A stretch of DNA of 5,456 nucleotides from an uncultured Lachnospiraceae bacterium (GTDB lineage: Bacteria; Bacillota_A; Clostridia; Lachnospirales; Lachnospiraceae): assembly GCA_946410365.1 (NCBI GenBank), contig CAMKAA010000078.1, forward strand, positions 1 to 5,456, given 5' to 3'. Of this stretch, positions 4,691-5,456 are shown one piece after another. A program made the translations under genes and the position numbers. The stretch's first letter is position 1, and each line of letters opens with the position of its first letter. The notes below the pieces were generated by a model. The model did no database searches. It saw nothing but the letters and a program-made list of their open reading frames with translations, and was not told where the DNA came from.

Positions 4691-5456
4691 ATGTCTATAT
4701 TCTTTTGGAAAAAGAAGAAATCTGAGCCGGAGCCGGAAACTGCTGCGGAGACCCCTGCAGCGGAGACCCCTGCGGAGGAAGTGCCTGTAGAAGCGGAGCC
4801 TGCGGAGGAAATTCCCGCAGAGGAAGTTCCTGCAGAGACGGATACGCCTGAAGAAGCTCCTGCGGAGGCGGAGACTCCCGCAGAGGAAATTCCTGCGAAG
4901 GCGGATACACCTGAGGAAGCGCCTGCGGAGGCGGATACACCTGAGGAAGCGCCTGCGGAAGCGGATGCGTCCGGGGAGACCGCAGATCAGGAGCCGGATC
5001 TCGGAGATACCCGAGTGTTCGAGCCTGTGAACGTGCCGGATGAAGACGCTGCAGAGGCTCCTTCGGAAGTCGCAGAAGTGACTGAAGAGAGTACATTTGA
5101 GGTGCCTGCGGTCGTTCCGGATGAGAGCGCCTTCGAAGAACCGGCGCCGATACCGGAACCGGAACCCGCATCGGTCGCGGTGTACGAACCCGAGGAAGAT
5201 GACTACGAGGAGAAAAAGCCGAGGAGAAAGAGCAGAGCGCTGCTATGGATCTTCCTTCTGCTGCTGGTCATCGCAGGGTGTTATTACTGCGGATACACCT
5301 ATTCCCAGACTCATTTTCTTGAGAACACGTTTATCAACGGCATAGATGTCAGCAATATGACCGCTCCGGAGGTCGAGAAGATCCTGTCCGGAAAGGCCGA
5401 GGGCTATGAACTCAAGATCACGTTCCGCGACGGAGAAGTGGAAGTGATCGACGGCG
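4691..5456 (+). CDS. Membrane-anchored protein with acidic repeat N-terminus and peptidoglycan-binding-like domain (probable L,D-transpeptidase or VanW-type), 5' part only
   Basis: Only the first 255 residues are in the window; the frame is open at the right edge. Layout: MSIFFWKKKK basic start; about 12-170 very acidic and rich in Glu, Ala and Pro, with TPEEAPAE-type repeats at about 50-92; a basic patch EKKPRRKSR (174-182); a hydrophobic helix (183-203); then FLENTFINGIDVSNMTAPEV from about 210. That last wording matches the start of the putative peptidoglycan-binding domain (PF12229-like) that in Clostridia precedes a YkuD L,D-transpeptidase or a VanW domain. The basic patch ahead of the helix predicts N-in, C-out topology, so the acidic repeats face the cytoplasm and the wall domain is outside. 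If a YkuD domain follows, the protein would make 3-3 peptidoglycan cross-links or attach wall polymers; that part is inference, since no catalytic residue (Cys/His) is visible. It follows the transporter by 47 bases and may share its transcript. Confidence 0.82.
   Translation, partial: MSIFFWKKKKSEPEPETAAETPAAETPAEEVPVEAEPAEEIPAEEVPAETDTPEEAPAEAETPAEEIPAKADTPEEAPAEADTPEEAPAEADASGETADQEPDLGDTRVFEPVNVPDEDAAEAPSEVAEVTEESTFEVPAVVPDESAFEEPAPIPEPEPASVAVYEPEEDDYEEKKPRRKSRALLWIFLLLLVIAGCYYCGYTYSQTHFLENTFINGIDVSNMTAPEVEKILSGKAEGYELKITFRDGEVEVIDG
4730..4970 (+). repeat. Ala/Glu/Pro low-complexity coding repeats
   Basis: Nearly every codon is GCN, GAR or CCN, with recurring PAEE(I/V)P and TPEEAPAE units. 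The 11-mer CCTGCGGAGGA appears at 4769-4779 and 4799-4809, and also in the small membrane protein gene at 3154-3164. The region stays in frame throughout. Confidence 0.8.
4901..4960 (+). repeat. 30-bp tandem duplication encoding ADTPEEAPAE twice
   Basis: The units 4901-4930 and 4931-4960 differ only at the last base (G/A), and both keep the frame. A third unit begins at 4961 but diverges after GCGGAT. An older diverged copy is at 4838-4867 (TDTPEEAPAE). The near identity at synonymous sites points to a recent duplication. Confidence 0.9.

Noticed and set aside
4730..4970. Repeats as a CRISPR array
   Set aside because: The units are in-frame coding repeats without unique spacers of constant length, and no cas gene is nearby.
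4691..4990. FtsY-like start (basic tip followed by an acidic Ala/Glu region)
   Set aside because: FtsY continues into an NG GTPase domain. Here a membrane helix and a wall-binding-like domain follow, with no GTPase motif.
4695..5171. - strand frame with PQALPQVYPP-like repeats resembling a proline-rich protein
   Set aside because: It is the antisense of the Ala/Glu/Pro repeats. The + strand frame has a ribosome site, a membrane helix and a recognisable domain.

Overview
The window reads as a stretch of a GC-rich Clostridia (Bacillota) chromosome, most like Lachnospiraceae. This is inferred from the protein families, the AAGGAG-type ribosome binding sites, a TTG start, the tight same-strand packing and the protein wording; no marker gene fixes the taxon. 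All six genes lie on the + strand with gaps of 24 to 88 bases. No tRNA, rRNA, insertion sequence, integrase or CRISPR array is visible, and no gap exceeds 300 bases.

Left part (1-2744): the C-terminal part of a GH13 alpha-glucosidase cut by the window edge, then a GT2 membrane glycosyltransferase with a TTG start, then hslO (Hsp33, the redox-regulated holdase chaperone). The glycosyltransferase and hslO are 24 bases apart and probably share a transcript. The 88-base gap after hslO is the likeliest boundary between transcription units: it holds a good extended -10 promoter candidate and small hairpins.

Right part (2745-5456): a 126-residue single-pass membrane protein with an Ala/Glu/Pro-rich tail and no recognised family; an 11-segment sodium:neurotransmitter symporter family transporter (probably amino acid uptake); and the start of a membrane-anchored protein whose extracellular part begins like the peptidoglycan-binding domain found ahead of L,D-transpeptidase or VanW-like domains. 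Its catalytic part would lie beyond the right edge. It has a long acidic, repetitive, probably cytoplasmic N-terminus, including a nearly perfect 30-bp tandem duplication.

The genes make a plausible housekeeping and cell-envelope neighbourhood (sugar breakdown, envelope glycosylation, oxidative protein protection, amino acid uptake, wall modification) rather than one pathway. The most unusual signal is that two membrane proteins on either side of the transporter carry similar Ala/Glu/Pro-rich low-complexity tails, both predicted by charge to face the cytoplasm. I see no clear evidence of an undescribed defence or mobile system.
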